A DNA stretch of 64,000 nt from Clostridium sp. D33t1_170424_F3 (GCF_015667585.1 NZ_JADPEG010000005.1:125044-189043), one strand, 5' to 3'. Positions 42,554-50,600 are shown, numbered from the stretch's first letter. Notes: a model not told the origin generated them from the letters alone. Program-made: numbers and translations.

Positions 42554-43365
42554 TTAGAGACGTTACGCTGGGACAGTACTTTCCCGGCAAATCGCTGATT
42601 CACCGGCTGGACCCGCGCGTCAAGATTATCCTGACATTTCTGTTCATCGTGTTCATTTTTGTGGCGCGAAATTTCGGTTCGCTTCTGGTGATGATCGCGC
42701 TGCTGCTGAGCACGCTGTTTCTTTCCGGCGTGCCGCTCAGGCAGTATTTCAAAAGCCTCAAGGCGGTTCTTTTTGTAGTGCTGTTCACCTCGGTGCTGAA
42801 CCTGTTCTACGGAACGGGCGAGCCGCTGGTGACGCTGTTCGGCTTCATGCAGATCACGGCAAGCGGCCTCGAGAATGCCATTTTTATTGCAATCCGCATT
42901 ATGAGCCTGATTTTGTTCAGCGCCGTGCTGACATTTACCACCTCACCGACCGAGCTGACCGACGCGCTGGAGCGCATTATGAAGCCGCTCAAGGTGTTTC
43001 ACATCAAGGTGCACGAGATCGCGATGATGATGACCATTGCGCTGCGCTTTGTGCCGACGCTGCTGGAGGAGACGGATAAGATTATGAGCGCGCAGAAGGC
43101 GCGCGGCGCCGATTTGGAGAGCGGCGGGCTGATGCAGCGCGTCAAAGCGCTGATTCCGATTCTGATTCCGCTCTTTGTCTCCTCGTTCCGCCGGGCGTAC
43201 GACCTTGCGATGGCAATGGAATGCCGCTGTTACCACGGCGGGGAGGGGCGCACCAAAATGAAGCAGCTGCATATCACCGCAAGGGACGGCTGGGCGGCCG
43301 CCGTATCCGTGCTGGTCTGCGCGGTGGTCGTGGTGTTGAATCTTTACCTGCCATCTGTATTTTAA
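42550..43365 (+). CDS. ecfT: ECF transporter transmembrane subunit EcfT
   Basis: A 271-residue membrane protein with about five helices (TFLFIVFIFVARNF, LVMIALLLSTLFL, late AAVSVLVCAVVVVLNL). The coupling-helix Ala-Arg-Gly motifs are in SAQKARGAD and, in the second helix, AMECRCYHGGEGRTKM, which contact the two ATPases. N-terminal SLIHRLDPRVK is typical. Confidence 0.94.
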   Translation: MIRDVTLGQYFPGKSLIHRLDPRVKIILTFLFIVFIFVARNFGSLLVMIALLLSTLFLSGVPLRQYFKSLKAVLFVVLFTSVLNLFYGTGEPLVTLFGFMQITASGLENAIFIAIRIMSLILFSAVLTFTTSPTELTDALERIMKPLKVFHIKVHEIAMMMTIALRFVPTLLEETDKIMSAQKARGADLESGGLMQRVKALIPILIPLFVSSFRRAYDLAMAMECRCYHGGEGRTKMKQLHITARDGWAAAVSVLVCAVVVVLNLYLPSVF

Positions 43366-43387
43366 TGAAGAAAGAAGGGAAGCGCCC

Positions 43388-44146
43388 ATGAGAAACCTAT
43401 TGCTGACCATCTGCTACGACGGCACGCGTTACCACGGCTGGCAAATCCAGCAGAACGCCGTGGCGGTCCAGCAGGTTTTTCAGGAAGCGCTTCTCAAAAT
43501 TATCGCGGAGCGTCCGGATATCAAGGGCTGCAGCCGCACCGATTCCGGCGTGCACGCCAATGCGTACTGCATCAGCCTCAAGACGGAGCACAGCATCCCC
43601 TGTGAGCGGCTGCTCAACGCGCTGAACCACTTCCTGCCGGAGGATATCGCGGTGAAGGACTGCCGGGAGGTCCCGCTGGACTTCCACGCGCGCTATTCCT
43701 GTACCGGCAAGGAGTACGTCTATAAGATTTGGAATGAGCCGGTGCGCAATCCGTTTTTGCAGCACCGCGCTTTGCATTATTGGTACGATCTGAACCTGGA
43801 CCGCCTCAATGCGGCCGCCGCCCACTATCTGGGATCGCACGACTTTACCTCCTTCTGCACGCTGGACGCGCGGGAGCGCGGCGACCTGCGCCGCACGGTC
43901 ACAAAGTCGGAGGTGCGCCGGGAGGGCGGCCTGGTTTTGTTTACTGTTGCGGCGGACGGCTTTTTGTACAACATGGTGCGTATCATGGTGGGTACGCTGT
44001 TGCGTGTGGCGCAGGGCAAACTGGAGCCGGAACAGATTCCGGAAATTCTTGCTGCCCAAAACCGCAAGGCGGCCGGGCCGACCGCGCCGCCCTGCGGTCT
44101 GTACCTGAGCCGCGTCTTCTACGGAGAGGAATACCGCTATGAATGA
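43388..44146 (+). CDS. truA: tRNA pseudouridine synthase A (TruA)
   Basis: Forms pseudouridine at positions 38-40 of tRNA anticodon stems. The 252-residue protein has the catalytic Asp in SRTDSGVHANAY, preceded by YDGTRYHGWQIQ, and ends with GPTAPPCGLYL. It follows ecfT, a common clostridial order. The end overlaps the next gene by eight bases. Confidence 0.95.
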   Translation: MRNLLLTICYDGTRYHGWQIQQNAVAVQQVFQEALLKIIAERPDIKGCSRTDSGVHANAYCISLKTEHSIPCERLLNALNHFLPEDIAVKDCREVPLDFHARYSCTGKEYVYKIWNEPVRNPFLQHRALHYWYDLNLDRLNAAAAHYLGSHDFTSFCTLDARERGDLRRTVTKSEVRREGGLVLFTVAADGFLYNMVRIMVGTLLRVAQGKLEPEQIPEILAAQNRKAAGPTAPPCGLYLSRVFYGEEYRYE

Positions 44147-45386
44147 TGGAAAACACTTTGCCACCGGTGAATTCGACGCGCCAAAGCACGACGGGCGCTC
44201 CGAGCGGATCGCCCAAAAGCGCGCCAAGCGCCGCCGCCGCAAGGCCCGCTTTGGCAAAATTCCGGGCTGGGTCTATAAGGTCATCCTGATTCTGGCGTTG
44301 AGCGTGGTGGGGATGCTGCTCTGGTTCAACCGGCAGAACCTTGCGCCCGCCAATATCGCGGAATGGGTGCAGGACCGTGTGGTAGGCATCGGCGTGGGCG
44401 ACGGATTCCCGCAGAAGTTCTCCGGTTCTGTGGAAGCCAGAAATTTTCTGTCTGTCAATCAGGAGCTGGTGATGGTCAGCGATACGGATCTTACGGTATA
44501 TAATGGCACCGCAAAGGTGCTGACAAGCCGTCAGCACAGCTTCAGCGAGCCGGTCATGAAGGTGAGCGGCTCCCGGACCCTGATCTACAATCTGGGCGGC
44601 ACGGGCTACCAGCTGGAAAGCCGCAGCAAGACGCTGCAGAAAAAGAGCACGTCGGAGAATATCTTTGCCGGCGCGCTGGCAGGCAACGGCCGCTATGCGT
44701 TTGTCACGCAGGTGGAGGGCTACTGCGGTAAGCTGACGGCCTACAAGCCGGACGGCAAGGAACTGTTCCACTACTGGTTTGCCGACTACTATCCCACGGC
44801 GGTCGCACTGAATGCGGACGGCACCCGGGCGGCGGTAACTGCAATCTCCGCGCAGGACGGCGGTCTGACCTCCGCGATCTATCTGCTGGACTTCAGCAGC
44901 AAGGAGCCAGTGCAGCCGTTTGCCGCTTATACGGAAAATATGATGCTCGACGTCTACTGGAGCAACGACGGGACCGTCACCGCGATCGGGGATAAAATGA
45001 CGGCGATTATCAATACGATGGCACAGACAAAGGTAAATTATGATTATCAGGGCATGCAGTTGACGGCATATACTGTGGATAACGGCAATACGGCGCTGAG
45101 CCTGACTCCGTATGACAGCGCGGCCAGCAGCCGGTTGGTGGTGCTGGACGGCGGCGGGAAGGAACGGGCCAGCGTAAGCGTTCCGGGCGCGGTGCGCTCT
45201 GTTTCCGTCTATGGGGACACCGTGACGGCGTTGGCAGACGGTAAGCTGTACGCGTATTCCGCGGCGGACGGCGCCGCGGTCGGCACGGCGGACGCCGGCA
45301 GCGATGCAAAGGCCGTGGCGCAGAGCAGTGAGAGCCGTGCCTTTGTACTGGGGATTTCAGAGCTGCGCAGCGTGGAGATTGGTTAA
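44139..45386 (+). CDS. DUF5711-like membrane-anchored beta-propeller protein
   Basis: A 415-residue protein with a basic cytoplasmic segment (QKRAKRRRRKAR), one membrane helix (about residues 46-66, VYKVILILALSVVGMLLW) and a large exposed domain of repeated beta-strand units with Gly/Ser/Thr-rich turns, consistent with a propeller. I assign DUF5711 by resemblance from memory. Function is unknown. It overlaps truA and precedes cvpA after its own promoter gap. Confidence 0.72.
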   Translation: MNDGKHFATGEFDAPKHDGRSERIAQKRAKRRRRKARFGKIPGWVYKVILILALSVVGMLLWFNRQNLAPANIAEWVQDRVVGIGVGDGFPQKFSGSVEARNFLSVNQELVMVSDTDLTVYNGTAKVLTSRQHSFSEPVMKVSGSRTLIYNLGGTGYQLESRSKTLQKKSTSENIFAGALAGNGRYAFVTQVEGYCGKLTAYKPDGKELFHYWFADYYPTAVALNADGTRAAVTAISAQDGGLTSAIYLLDFSSKEPVQPFAAYTENMMLDVYWSNDGTVTAIGDKMTAIINTMAQTKVNYDYQGMQLTAYTVDNGNTALSLTPYDSAASSRLVVLDGGGKERASVSVPGAVRSVSVYGDTVTALADGKLYAYSAADGAAVGTADAGSDAKAVAQSSESRAFVLGISELRSVEIG

Positions 45387-45412
45387 CGCCATGTGAACAT
45401 TCGTTGCAAAAC

Positions 45413-45441
45413 TTGTGTTTATCTCTTTTTTGTGCTATATT
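45413..45441 (+). promoter_or_regulatory. cvpA promoter and leader hairpin
   Basis: TTGTGT at 45413-45418 and TATATT at 45436-45441 are 17 bases apart, with an extended TG (TGCTATATT). The leader contains a perfect hairpin TTTGGAGG-GAATTT-CCTCCAAA at 45469-45490, not followed by a T-run, 33 bases before the start codon. Confidence 0.65.
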
Positions 45442-45523
45442 AATTCCTACGTGGGGAGTTATATACCGTTTGGAGGGAATTTCCTCCAAAATTTGTAAAT
45501 CAACAAGACAATGGGGGATGTAA

Positions 45524-46066
45524 GTGGGTCTGGTATTGGACGTTGTTTTTGCTGCCGTCACGCTCTGGCTGATTATCTCCGGCTATCGGGCCGGCTTGGT
45601 CCGGACGTTGGTGGAGTTTGTTGGGTACATCCTTGCGGTGATCGCATCAGTGGTGCTCACGGGCTTTGTGACGGACGTCATTTGTGGATTTTTTTTGCAG
45701 TCGCGTTCGCCTTCTGCCGCGGAATACTATTTTCTGCGGATGATTGCAACGGTGATTGTATTTGTTTTGCTGCAGATGGTGGTGCGCATCGCCGCTTCGG
45801 CATTGGACGCGGTGTTCCGGCTGCCGCTGCTCAATCTGGCGAATTCCCTGCTTGGCGCGCTGTTCGGCGCGTTGAAAGGCGTGGTGTTGGTATTTCTTCT
45901 CTGCAGTCTGGTGCAGGTGGCGTCGCCGGTCTTTGAAATGGACGACGTGCCGCTGGACCAGCAGAAGCTGTTCCAAACTTCTTATGTATATCAGGCAATC
46001 TCTTCACACAATCCGGTTTATTCCCTGTTCCGCGTGGAAGACTTTTTGAAGGACTCCGGAATGTAA
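45524..46066 (+). CDS. CvpA family membrane protein
   Basis: A 180-residue protein with four membrane helices. The N-terminal LVLDVVFAAVTLWLIISG and the GYRAGLVRTLVEFVGY loop are CvpA hallmarks, and the middle LGALFGALKGVVLVFLL is typical. The start is a GTG at 45524 preceded by GGGGGATG. In E. coli CvpA is linked to colicin V production; in Gram-positives its role is unclear, with envelope homeostasis suggested. Confidence 0.88.
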   Translation: MGLVLDVVFAAVTLWLIISGYRAGLVRTLVEFVGYILAVIASVVLTGFVTDVICGFFLQSRSPSAAEYYFLRMIATVIVFVLLQMVVRIAASALDAVFRLPLLNLANSLLGALFGALKGVVLVFLLCSLVQVASPVFEMDDVPLDQQKLFQTSYVYQAISSHNPVYSLFRVEDFLKDSGM

Positions 46067-46155
46067 ATGCGCGCAACTCAGAAATTTTCACGGCGGGCGC
46101 CCTTCTTCCATATGGGTTTCTATAGGAAAGGACGGCCCGGAAAGGCTAGTTTAAC

Positions 46156-46776
46156 ATGAAAAGCAGGAACAAAAATATCAATGTGCCAAACGCGCTTTCC
46201 CTGTCCCGGATCATCCTGATCGTACCGTTTGTCTATTTCTTTTTGAACGACCGGATCATCCCGGCGGCGGTCTGTCTGGTGCTCTCCGGAATTTCCGATA
46301 TGCTGGACGGCATGATTGCGCGCAAATTCAACCAGTTTACGGAACTGGGGCAGATGCTCGACCCGCTGGCGGATAAGCTCACGCAGGGCGCGGTGGCGAT
46401 CTGTCTGGCAATCGAGCAGCCGATTTTGATTCCGCTGCTTGCGATCTTTATCCTGAAGGAACTTTTGATGCTGTTCGCGGCGTCGTTCCTGGTACTGAAA
46501 AAGAAAAAACGGCCCAGCGGCTCCAAATGGTACGGCAAGGTGGCGACGATCCTTTTCTATGTTTCCTTTGTTGTCATTGTGGCGCTCAAGGGCTTCTTCC
46601 ATATAGAGAACCTTGCGGTTACTGTGACGCTGCTCTCTGTAACGGCGGCGTTTATGATCTATGCGTTTGTACAATACTTTAAGATCTTCCTGGAATTGAT
46701 GCATTCCAACGATCCGAAGGACAACATCGATTTGAAGGCCGATATGAAGGCCAGAAAAACCCGGGAAGACAAATAA
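46156..46776 (+). CDS. pgsA: CDP-alcohol phosphatidyltransferase (PgsA-like)
   Basis: Makes phosphatidylglycerol phosphate from CDP-diacylglycerol and glycerol-3-phosphate, most likely. The 206-residue membrane protein has the family signature in DMLDGMIARKFNQFTELGQM and DPLADK (DG-x2-AR-x8-G-x3-D-x3-D). The N-terminus is NVPNALSLSRIILI. About five or six membrane helices are present. Confidence 0.88.
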   Translation: MKSRNKNINVPNALSLSRIILIVPFVYFFLNDRIIPAAVCLVLSGISDMLDGMIARKFNQFTELGQMLDPLADKLTQGAVAICLAIEQPILIPLLAIFILKELLMLFAASFLVLKKKKRPSGSKWYGKVATILFYVSFVVIVALKGFFHIENLAVTVTLLSVTAAFMIYAFVQYFKIFLELMHSNDPKDNIDLKADMKARKTREDK

Positions 46777-46784
46777 ATTTTGGA

Positions 46785-46817
46785 AACCGCCCCCCTGGCT
46801 GCGGGCGGTTGTTGTTT
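46785..46817 (+). terminator. Weak terminator before clpE
   Basis: AACCGCCC (46785-46792) pairs with GGGCGGTT (46803-46810), followed by GTTGTTTT. The T-run is interrupted, so termination may be partial. Confidence 0.5.
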
Positions 46818-46859
46818 TATCTGTTGCAGCCGTATTCTATAGAAAAAGAAGTGATCATT

Positions 46860-49136
46860 ATGATGATGTGTTCCAGATGCCATAAACGTCCGGCGGTCGT
46901 TTTCATCTCGCCCACGGTCAATGCCAAGGAGAGCCAGGGGCTTTGCCTGGTGTGCGCCAAAGAGCTGGGAATCAAGCCGGTCAACGATCTGATGGAAAAG
47001 ATGGGGATCACCGAGGAGCAGATGGAAGCCATGGAGTCCGAGCTCGGCGGTCTGATGAACACCGAGGAAGGCAGCGGCGAGGATGGCTTTGTGCCCGGAG
47101 GCGCGGCGACCTTTCCCTTTTTGCAGAATATCTTTTCCGATCTGACCAACCCGCAGGGCGGGAAGGAAAATACAACCCCCAAGGAGCCTCCCAGAAGGGA
47201 AAAAAGAGAAAAGCCGAAGACCAAGCGCAAAGCGCTGGATACGTATTGCACCGATCTGACGGCCCGCGCCAGAAAAGGCGAGATCGACCGCATCATCGGG
47301 CGCGATAAGGAAATCTCCCGTGTGGTGCAGATTCTGAGCCGCCGCACCAAGAACAACCCCTGTTTGATCGGTGAGCCCGGCGTCGGCAAGACGGCGGTGG
47401 CGGAGGGCCTGGCCCTGCGCATCGCGGCGGGCGAGGTGCCGTCGCGCCTGAAATCCAAGGAAATCCACCTGCTGGACCTGACCGCGCTGGTGGCGGGCAC
47501 ACAGTTCCGCGGTCAGTTTGAAAGCCGCATTAAGAGCCTGGTGGACGAGGTCAAGGCAGAGGGGAACATCATCCTCTTCATCGACGAGGTGCACAACCTG
47601 GTTGGCACCGGAGACGCGGAGGGCTCCATGAATGCCGCGAACATCCTCAAGCCGGCGCTTTCCCGCGGGGAAATTCAGGTGATCGGCGCAACGACCTTTG
47701 TGGAATACCGCAAATATATCGAAAAGGACGCCGCATTGGAGCGCCGCTTCCAGCCGGTGACCATCGCGGAACCGTCCGTCGGCGAGACGGTGGATATGCT
47801 CGACGGCATCAAGTCGTACTATGAGGAATACCACCGCGTCCGCGTGCCGGAACCGCTGGTGCGCCGCACAGTGGTGCTTTCTGAGCGCTATATCACCGAC
47901 CGCTTCCTGCCGGACAAGGCGATCGACCTGCTGGACGAAGCCTGCGCCTGCGCCGCCCTGCGGAACCTCCCCATGGCGGAATACGACAAGGCGGCCGCGG
48001 AGCTGGAGCGCCTGCGCCAGGAGGAAGAGGACATGACCAACGACGGCGCGGAGATCGACTATGAGGAGCTGGCGAAGCTCCGCTATTCCATCTCCCAGCT
48101 GGATCAGAAGGTCAAGGAGCTGGCCCCCGCCGCACTCGGCGCTGAGGTGGAGGAAACCGATCTGGCCAAGGTCATTGAGCTCTGGACGGGGATCCCCGCC
48201 AGCCGCGTACAGGAAAACGAGCTGAAAAAGCTGGGCGATATTGAAGGCGTGCTCAATTCCAAGATTATTGGACAGAAAGAAGCTGTCGCGGCAATTTCCG
48301 CCGCCATCCGCCGCAGCCGTGTGCAGATCAGCCCCCGCCGCCGCCCGGCGTCCTTCATCTTTGTCGGCCCTACCGGCGTGGGAAAGACGGAGCTGGTCAA
48401 GGTGCTGTCTCAGGAGCTGTTCGACTCTCCGGAGACGCTGATCCGCCTGGATATGTCCGAGTTTATGGAGAAGCACTCCGTGTCCCGCATCATCGGTTCC
48501 CCTCCGGGTTACGTCGGCTACGACGAAGCCGGGCAGGTGACGGAGAAGGTGCGCCGCCGCCCATATTCGGTACTGCTCTTTGACGAGATTGAGAAAGCGC
48601 ATCCCGATGTGATGAACATCCTGCTGCAGATTCTCGACGAGGGGCGCATCACCGACGCGCATGGACGCACGGTCAATTTTGAAAACACCGTGATCGTCAT
48701 GACCTCCAACGCGGGCAGCGAAAAGAAGGAGGGCGCGCTGGGCTTTGCCCGCAACGAGGCGGACGTCACCAAGGAAAAAGCGATGAAGGCCCTGTCCGAC
48801 TTCCTGCGTCCGGAATTCCTCAGCCGTGTGGACGAAGTCATTGTGTTCCGTCAGCTGACGCTGGAGGACTTCAACGAAATTGCCGCCCTGATGCTGAACG
48901 AATATGTCGGCTCCCTGCAGGAGCGCGGCGTGAAGTTTGTCTATGACGAACGCGCCACCAAGTGGCTGGCGGAGCATGCCATCGGCGGCAAGAGCGGCGC
49001 GCGCGACCTGCGCAACCTGATCCGCCGCAAGGTGGAGGATCAGATCGCGTCCCTACTGGTGGACCGCTACGATGAGCAGATTTTCGGCATTGCGCTCACG
49101 GCGGAAGAGGAGCTCAAACTGGATGTTTTGCAGTAA
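46860..49136 (+). CDS. clpE: Clp protease ATPase, ClpE type
   Basis: A 758-residue HSP100 chaperone. The N-terminus is a four-Cys zinc finger (MCSRCHKRP ... LCLVCAKEL) in place of the double Clp_N repeat of ClpC, as in ClpE. Two AAA+ modules follow: D1 with GEPGVGKTAVAEG and LFIDEVHNL, D2 with GPTGVGKTELVKV and LLFDEIEKAHPD. A short middle coiled coil lies near residue 400. It would unfold substrates for ClpP. The start is the first of three ATGs, seven bases after AGAAGTG. No CtsR heptad box is visible upstream. Confidence 0.92.
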   Translation: MMMCSRCHKRPAVVFISPTVNAKESQGLCLVCAKELGIKPVNDLMEKMGITEEQMEAMESELGGLMNTEEGSGEDGFVPGGAATFPFLQNIFSDLTNPQGGKENTTPKEPPRREKREKPKTKRKALDTYCTDLTARARKGEIDRIIGRDKEISRVVQILSRRTKNNPCLIGEPGVGKTAVAEGLALRIAAGEVPSRLKSKEIHLLDLTALVAGTQFRGQFESRIKSLVDEVKAEGNIILFIDEVHNLVGTGDAEGSMNAANILKPALSRGEIQVIGATTFVEYRKYIEKDAALERRFQPVTIAEPSVGETVDMLDGIKSYYEEYHRVRVPEPLVRRTVVLSERYITDRFLPDKAIDLLDEACACAALRNLPMAEYDKAAAELERLRQEEEDMTNDGAEIDYEELAKLRYSISQLDQKVKELAPAALGAEVEETDLAKVIELWTGIPASRVQENELKKLGDIEGVLNSKIIGQKEAVAAISAAIRRSRVQISPRRRPASFIFVGPTGVGKTELVKVLSQELFDSPETLIRLDMSEFMEKHSVSRIIGSPPGYVGYDEAGQVTEKVRRRPYSVLLFDEIEKAHPDVMNILLQILDEGRITDAHGRTVNFENTVIVMTSNAGSEKKEGALGFARNEADVTKEKAMKALSDFLRPEFLSRVDEVIVFRQLTLEDFNEIAALMLNEYVGSLQERGVKFVYDERATKWLAEHAIGGKSGARDLRNLIRRKVEDQIASLLVDRYDEQIFGIALTAEEELKLDVLQ

Positions 49137-49222
49137 TTAAAAAAAGCCCGGAGAAACGGGCGGAAATACGGCGCGAAAAGAGAAAAACTGGGCGGATTGG
49201 CCGCGCAATTTGGAAAATTCTA

Positions 49223-49252
49223 TTGACAGATGCCGTTGGACTATGCTATAAT
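49223..49252 (+). promoter_or_regulatory. Promoter of the first four tRNA genes
   Basis: TTGACA at 49223-49228 and TATAAT at 49247-49252 with an 18-base spacer and an extended TGC before the -10. It lies 18 bases upstream of tRNA-Gly. Confidence 0.85.
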
Positions 49253-49270
49253 TATAGCCGTCGCTAAAAT

Positions 49271-49344
49271 GCGAGTGTAGTTCAATGGTAGAACCCCAGC
49301 CTTCCAAGCTGGTCGTGTGGGTTCGATTCCCATCACTCGCTCCA
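49271..49344 (+). tRNA. tRNA-Gly (anticodon TCC)
   Basis: Acceptor GCGAGTG pairs with CACTCGC, and CCA is encoded. The anticodon loop reads CTTCCAA with TCC in the middle. The T-loop is GGTTCGATTCC. First of the tRNA cluster. Confidence 0.97.
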
Positions 49345-49351
49345 ATTGCGT

Positions 49352-49428
49352 GCGCCAATAGCTCAGCTGGATAGAGCAACTGCCTTCTAAGCAGTAGGCC
49401 AGGGGTTCGAGTCCCTTTTGGCGCGCCA
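49352..49428 (+). tRNA. tRNA-Arg (anticodon TCT)
   Basis: Acceptor GCGCCAA pairs with TTGGCGC, discriminator G, encoded CCA. The anticodon loop CTTCTAA gives TCT. It begins seven bases after tRNA-Gly. Confidence 0.97.
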
Positions 49429-49433
49429 TACAT

Positions 49434-49511
49434 GGTGGTTGTAGCTTAGCTGGTTAAAGCGCCAGATTGTGGCTCTGGAGACCGTGGGTTCGAATCCCAT
49501 CATCCACCCCA
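49434..49511 (+). tRNA. tRNA-His (anticodon GTG)
   Basis: The anticodon loop TTGTGGC gives GTG. The extra G at -1 (49434) faces discriminator C, as in all bacterial tRNA-His. The acceptor GTGGTTG/CATCCAC has a T-T mismatch at positions 5 and 68. CCA is encoded. Confidence 0.95.
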
Positions 49512-49562
49512 TACTTTTTTTGCAGCACGGGACAAGCGACGTTTGTCCCGTGCCCCATATTT

Positions 49563-49638
49563 TGGGCTGTCGCCAAGCGGTAAGGCAACGGACTTTGACT
49601 CCGTCATTCCGTAGGTTCGAATCCTGCCAGCCCAGCCA
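49563..49638 (+). tRNA. tRNA-Gln (anticodon TTG)
   Basis: Acceptor TGGGCTG pairs with CAGCCCA, discriminator G, encoded CCA. The anticodon loop CTTTGAC gives TTG. Confidence 0.97.
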
Positions 49639-49681
49639 AAAGCCTGCCCGTGGCCCAGGCTTGCGGGCAGGAATTTATTTG

Positions 49682-49710
49682 TTGACAAGACTGTAAAAAG
49701 TTGTTATAAT
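49682..49710 (+). promoter_or_regulatory. Promoter of tRNA-Lys
   Basis: TTGACA at 49682-49687 and TATAAT at 49705-49710 with a 17-base spacer: a full consensus promoter 15 bases before the tRNA. Confidence 0.9.
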
Positions 49711-49725
49711 AGACAAGCTGTAAAT

Positions 49726-49801
49726 GAATCATTAGCTCAGCTGGCAGAGCACCTGACTTTTAATCAGGGTGTCCGGGGTTCGAATCCCCGATGGTTCACC
49801 A
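49726..49801 (+). tRNA. tRNA-Lys (anticodon TTT)
   Basis: Acceptor GAATCAT pairs with ATGGTTC, discriminator A, encoded CCA. The anticodon loop CTTTTAA gives TTT. Its 3' end borders the AT-rich accessory patch. Confidence 0.97.
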
Positions 49802-49854
49802 AGAAAAACCGCATGGTTAAGCCTTTTGGGCGTTGACCTTGCGGTTTTTCTTTA
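49802..49854 (+). terminator. Terminator after tRNA-Lys
   Basis: AAGAAAAACCGCA at 49801-49813 pairs with TGCGGTTTTTCTT at 49840-49852 around a second inner pairing. The downstream bases to 49935 contain TTTGACTGC twice, 11 bases apart (about 49865-49885), and no gene I recognise. Confidence 0.75.
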
Positions 49855-49947
49855 TGCTTTTTGTCTTTGACTGCCGTTTGACTGCTTTTTGTAATCAAAT
49901 AGGTATGCAGCCGTATGTTTCACAGTGATTAAATGGAGAAATAGGGG

Positions 49948-50015
49948 CAGCCCTTTTGGGCTGTTTTTTTATGTACCCAAAAGGGGGCGCAGCGTTGCAG
50001 CTGCGCTCTTTTTTA
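49948..50015 (+). terminator. Two successive terminator hairpins in the accessory patch
   Basis: CAGCCC-TTTT-GGGCTG followed by seven Ts (49948-49970), then GCGCAGC-GTTGCA-GCTGCGC followed by TCTTTTTT (49987-50015). No intact gene precedes either, so they may be left from a deleted element. Confidence 0.75.
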
Positions 50016-50230
50016 TTACATCAAGAAAATTGTTAGATTTTCCACCTCTGAACGTAACAAAAAATCTGTTTCTGCCAGGTGAACTGGAACGCGCTCAGAA
50101 ACCGGAATGACACAGCTATTTTTTATTACATCAAAAAAATCGTTTGATTTTTCACTTTTAAACGTAACAAAAAATCTCATTCAGACAGGTTATCTGGAAA
50201 GCAGATAAGGGCTGGAAAAACACAGCTATT
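50011..50230. repeat. 110-bp tandem repeat, two copies plus a stub
   Basis: Copies run 50011-50120 and 50121-50230, with a third start at 50231. Invariant blocks are TTTTATTACATCAA, AACGTAACAAAAAATCT and CACAGCTATT. In each copy a GATTTT-type arm can pair with AAAATC across the AACGTAAC block, and a second small hairpin (CCAG-GTGAA-CTGG in copy one, CAG-GTTAT-CTG in copy two) recurs. The spacers differ strongly. No coding frame is shared. Confidence 0.75.
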
Positions 50231-50232
50231 TT

Positions 50233-50478
50233 TTATTGCAATTTCCGGATACAGCTTTCGCATAGATAAACGCCGCTTTTGATATCTTTCAAATTCTCAT
50301 TTGATTGGCATTTCATGCATTGCTTTGCAGCCTTTTTCAGAATGATTTCTTCGTTCTCCCTGTCAATGAAAATCTTTAGCACGTCTTTTTCCTGCATATG
50401 AAATGCGTCTCTGATTTCCTTTTGAAGTACGATTTTCCCCGATTCATCTGCCTTTCTGATAATTCCTGTGGCTTTTAT
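50233..50478 (-). CDS. AbrB/SpoVT-type regulator with zinc ribbon, ATA at the start position
   Basis: The frame encodes 81 residues: KATGIIRKADESGKIVLQKE is the swapped-hairpin AbrB domain, which continues to EEIILKK, and a C-terminal Cys ribbon follows (CMKC ... CESC). Family members begin Met-Lys-Ala-Thr-Gly, but the codon at 50478-50476 is ATA, with a good AGAGG ribosome site six bases before it. In-frame upstream there is no ATG, GTG or TTG before a stop. Either AUA is used, or the start codon is mutated and the gene is decaying. A role as DNA-binding regulator is by family. Confidence 0.65.
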   Translation of the reverse strand: MKATGIIRKADESGKIVLQKEIRDAFHMQEKDVLKIFIDRENEEIILKKAAKQCMKCQSNENLKDIKSGVYLCESCIRKLQ

Positions 50479-50520
50479 TTTTTGCCTCTGGCTTTTTTTC
50501 GTTGGTGTTTTTTACCAAAT

Positions 50521-50570
50521 AAAGTATACGGTATAGACAACTAAAAATTAAGTTTTTTATAAAGTATAAT
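50521..50570. promoter_or_regulatory. Divergent promoter region of abrB-like and XRE genes
   Basis: TATAAT at 50565-50570 faces the XRE gene; AGTATA at 50523-50528 reads TATACT for the minus-strand gene. AAAGTATA occurs at 50521 and 50561, 40 bases apart, and could be operator half-sites for the XRE protein. Confidence 0.4.
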
Positions 50571-50600
50571 AACGACAGAACATAGCGGGCAGGTGAGACA

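Noticed and set aside
49141-49165. Hairpin GCCCG-GAGAAA-CGGGC after clpE as its terminator
   Set aside because: On the plus strand the A-run precedes and no T-run follows; it would act only on the minus strand, where no gene ends.
49137-49433. Minus-strand frames across the tRNA-Gly and tRNA-Arg genes
   Set aside because: The tRNAs are certain; such frames over tRNA clusters are common annotation artefacts.
50001-50240. CRISPR array
   Set aside because: The repeat unit is 110 bp with only short conserved blocks and two copies; there is no short repeat-spacer pattern and no cas gene.
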